Positions 62,757 to 64,000 of a stretch of DNA of 64,000 nt are shown piece after piece; position 1 is the first letter of the stretch; every line of letters starts with the position of its first letter. The notes under the pieces were generated by a model that saw only the letters and a list, made by a program, of their open reading frames with translations, did no database searches and was not told the origin of the DNA. This stretch comes from JABDII01 sp963815325 (GTDB lineage Bacteria; Gemmatimonadota; Gemmatimonadetes; Gemmatimonadales; GWC2-71-9), in NCBI GenBank assembly GCA_963815325.1, contig CAWFGG010000010.1, positions 1 to 64,000 of the forward strand, given 5' to 3'. A program made the position numbers and the translations under genes.

Positions 62757-64000
62757 ATGCGAATCGTCTCTCTGGTGGTTCTCGGTCTCTTCATCCTTTG
62801 TGACTCAGCGGTCACGGCCCAGGACGCTCGCCCGTACAGTGCACGAGTTGAAATCCGGCGCACCACGTTCGGCGTCCCGCATATCCTGGCGGAAGACCTC
62901 GCGGCGCTCGGTTTCGGGATGGCCTGGGTCCAGCTCGAGGACTACGGGGCGCGGGTGGCGGTCAATCTGCTTCGCGGGCGCGGCGAGCTGGCACGCTACT
63001 TCGGCCGGGACTCGCTCGAGTCCGACTTCGCGTTCCGCGAGAGCCATGCGAGAGCAGTCGAGACCTTTCAGTTGCTGGAGCCGGCCACGCGCGAGCTGTG
63101 TCAGGGATTCGCCGCCGGTGCAAACCGCTATGTCGAGACCCACCCCGATGAATTCCCGGCGTGGATGCCTCACGACTTCACGCCGCACGATGTCGCGGCA
63201 CTCTGGGTGGATGAGACCATGGCGCCGGCCGCCGCTCGATTCCTGCGGGCGCGCCGTGCTCGGCTCCGCGCCGCGGACTCGCTGCGCGCGCTTGGAGCAG
63301 GATCCAACGCCTGGGCCTTCGCCCCCAGCCGGACCACCTCTGGCCGTTCGATCCTGCTCCGGAACCCGCATCTCAACTGGGACGCCGGATATTACGAGGC
63401 CCAGATCACCGTCCCCGGCGTGATCAACTTCTACGGCGACTTCCGGATCGGGTACCCGCTCTATTTCGACGGGGGGTTCAACGAGCACCTCGGTTGGGCG
63501 ACGACCAACAACAATCCCGATCTCGAGGAGGTCTATGCCCTCGATGTCGATCCCGACCGGGCCGACCACTACCTGTTCGATGGCGGGTCGGTGCCGCTCG
63601 AGCACGAGTTGATCACCGTCGAGTGGAAGAATGGGGACGGACTGTCGAGCGAGTCCCGAGAGGTGTGGCGCTCGCCTCTGGGTCCCGTCATCGCGCGCGG
63701 GCAGGGCAAGGTTTATGTCCTGCGCTCGCCGGCCTGGGGTGAGTATCGAAAGACCGAGCAGTTCCTTCGCATGATGCGGGCCCGGAACCTCGAGGAGTGG
63801 AAGGCGGCGGTCCGGATGCGCGCCCACACCGAGTCGAACCTGACCTTCGCCGACCGCGACGGGAACATCTTCTACGTCTGGAATGCGACGCTACCGCGGC
63901 GGCCGCTTCCATCGGGAAACGACACGGCAGCCGTTCCTGTGCGCACGACGAGCCAGATCTGGACTCGTATCGTTCCGTTCGACTCGTTGCCGCAGGTGCT
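62757..64000 (+). CDS. Penicillin acylase family N-terminal nucleophile hydrolase (3' end cut by window)
   Basis: 414 codons are in the window. Signal peptide (cleavage near VTAQ), then the alpha-chain region (VEIRRTTFGVPHI, FGMAWVQLEDY). AGSNAWAF at 181-188 holds the catalytic Ser183, exposed after self-cleavage at Gly-Ser. Beta-chain features follow: NPHLNWD, YPLYFDGGFNEHLGWATTNN, and the late AHTESNLTFADRDGNIFYVW. Members cleave amides such as penicillins, acyl-homoserine lactones or lipopeptides in the periplasm; the specificity is unknown. Confidence 0.9.
   Translation, partial: MRIVSLVVLGLFILCDSAVTAQDARPYSARVEIRRTTFGVPHILAEDLAALGFGMAWVQLEDYGARVAVNLLRGRGELARYFGRDSLESDFAFRESHARAVETFQLLEPATRELCQGFAAGANRYVETHPDEFPAWMPHDFTPHDVAALWVDETMAPAAARFLRARRARLRAADSLRALGAGSNAWAFAPSRTTSGRSILLRNPHLNWDAGYYEAQITVPGVINFYGDFRIGYPLYFDGGFNEHLGWATTNNNPDLEEVYALDVDPDRADHYLFDGGSVPLEHELITVEWKNGDGLSSESREVWRSPLGPVIARGQGKVYVLRSPAWGEYRKTEQFLRMMRARNLEEWKAAVRMRAHTESNLTFADRDGNIFYVWNATLPRRPLPSGNDTAAVPVRTTSQIWTRIVPFDSLPQV

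Overview
The window looks like a piece of the chromosome of a high-GC Gram-negative bacterium, most likely a Gemmatimonadota member. This is inferred from gene content and style (GC-rich third codon positions, outer-membrane barrel proteins, a zinc-type S14, isoamylase-early-set/CBM48 proteins beside an ECF sigma factor, intergenic heptamer repeats). No rRNA gene is present to prove it.

Region by region. 1-448 holds the N-terminal part of a divergent M28 peptidase lipoprotein. 578-17548 is one long str-S10-spc ribosomal cluster: rpsL, rpsG, fusA, tuf, rpsJ through rplO, secY, adk, map. It starts at a good sigma70-like promoter and stops after map, without infA, rpmJ, rpsM, rpsK, rpsD, rpoA or rplQ. 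17535-19071 is a minus-strand pair (cyclodeaminase-like, inositol monophosphatase). 19108-22573 carries trpS, a PilT-like ATPase with altered catalytic motifs, purA and a strong terminator. 22677-26830 is a minus-strand minor pilin operon (FimT/GspH, PilV, PilW-FN3, PilX-like) preceded by a sequence with all the hallmarks of a class I cyclic-di-GMP riboswitch whose closing stem covers the ribosome binding site. 27209-42532 is a mosaic of metabolic and membrane genes: glyS, a gamma-family PLP enzyme, a zincin, bifunctional ftcD, a beta-propeller, a small operon with a ubiquitin-like protein and an HDAC-family hydrolase, dipeptide epimerase, priA and an octaheme cytochrome. 42953-50614 contains a glycosyltransferase and an ECF sigma/transmembrane CBM48/secreted protein/outer-membrane CBM48 operon. 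50927-64000 contains small membrane proteins, a VOC protein, a methyltransferase, a Ser/Thr kinase fused to an alpha/beta hydrolase, an ArsR-SRPBCC fusion with a palindromic operator on its own start codon, an M50 protease, a CoA-binding protein and the start of a penicillin-acylase-family enzyme.

The most striking structure is between genes. From about 28.5 kb onward (plus one array before tuf) intergenic spaces are built from (i) heptamer arrays of the form AGCYRAY, (ii) purine-rich heptamers of the form AGTRRGG that include perfect G-quadruplex motifs, and (iii) two-hairpin REP modules tied to two intact REP-associated tyrosine transposases (RAYT, 28605-29045 and 44606-45046) and two internally deleted derivatives (42661-42872, 54208-54487). 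Arrays and REP modules sit side by side. Several arrays end right at a start codon with no Shine-Dalgarno, and others supply the stop codon of the upstream gene.

Caution: at least twelve genes, some essential (secY, map, glyS), are broken by single-base indels, mostly +1 insertions. Conserved sequence continues directly in the next frame, so I read these as sequencing or assembly errors and annotate each as one gene with its frameshift site.
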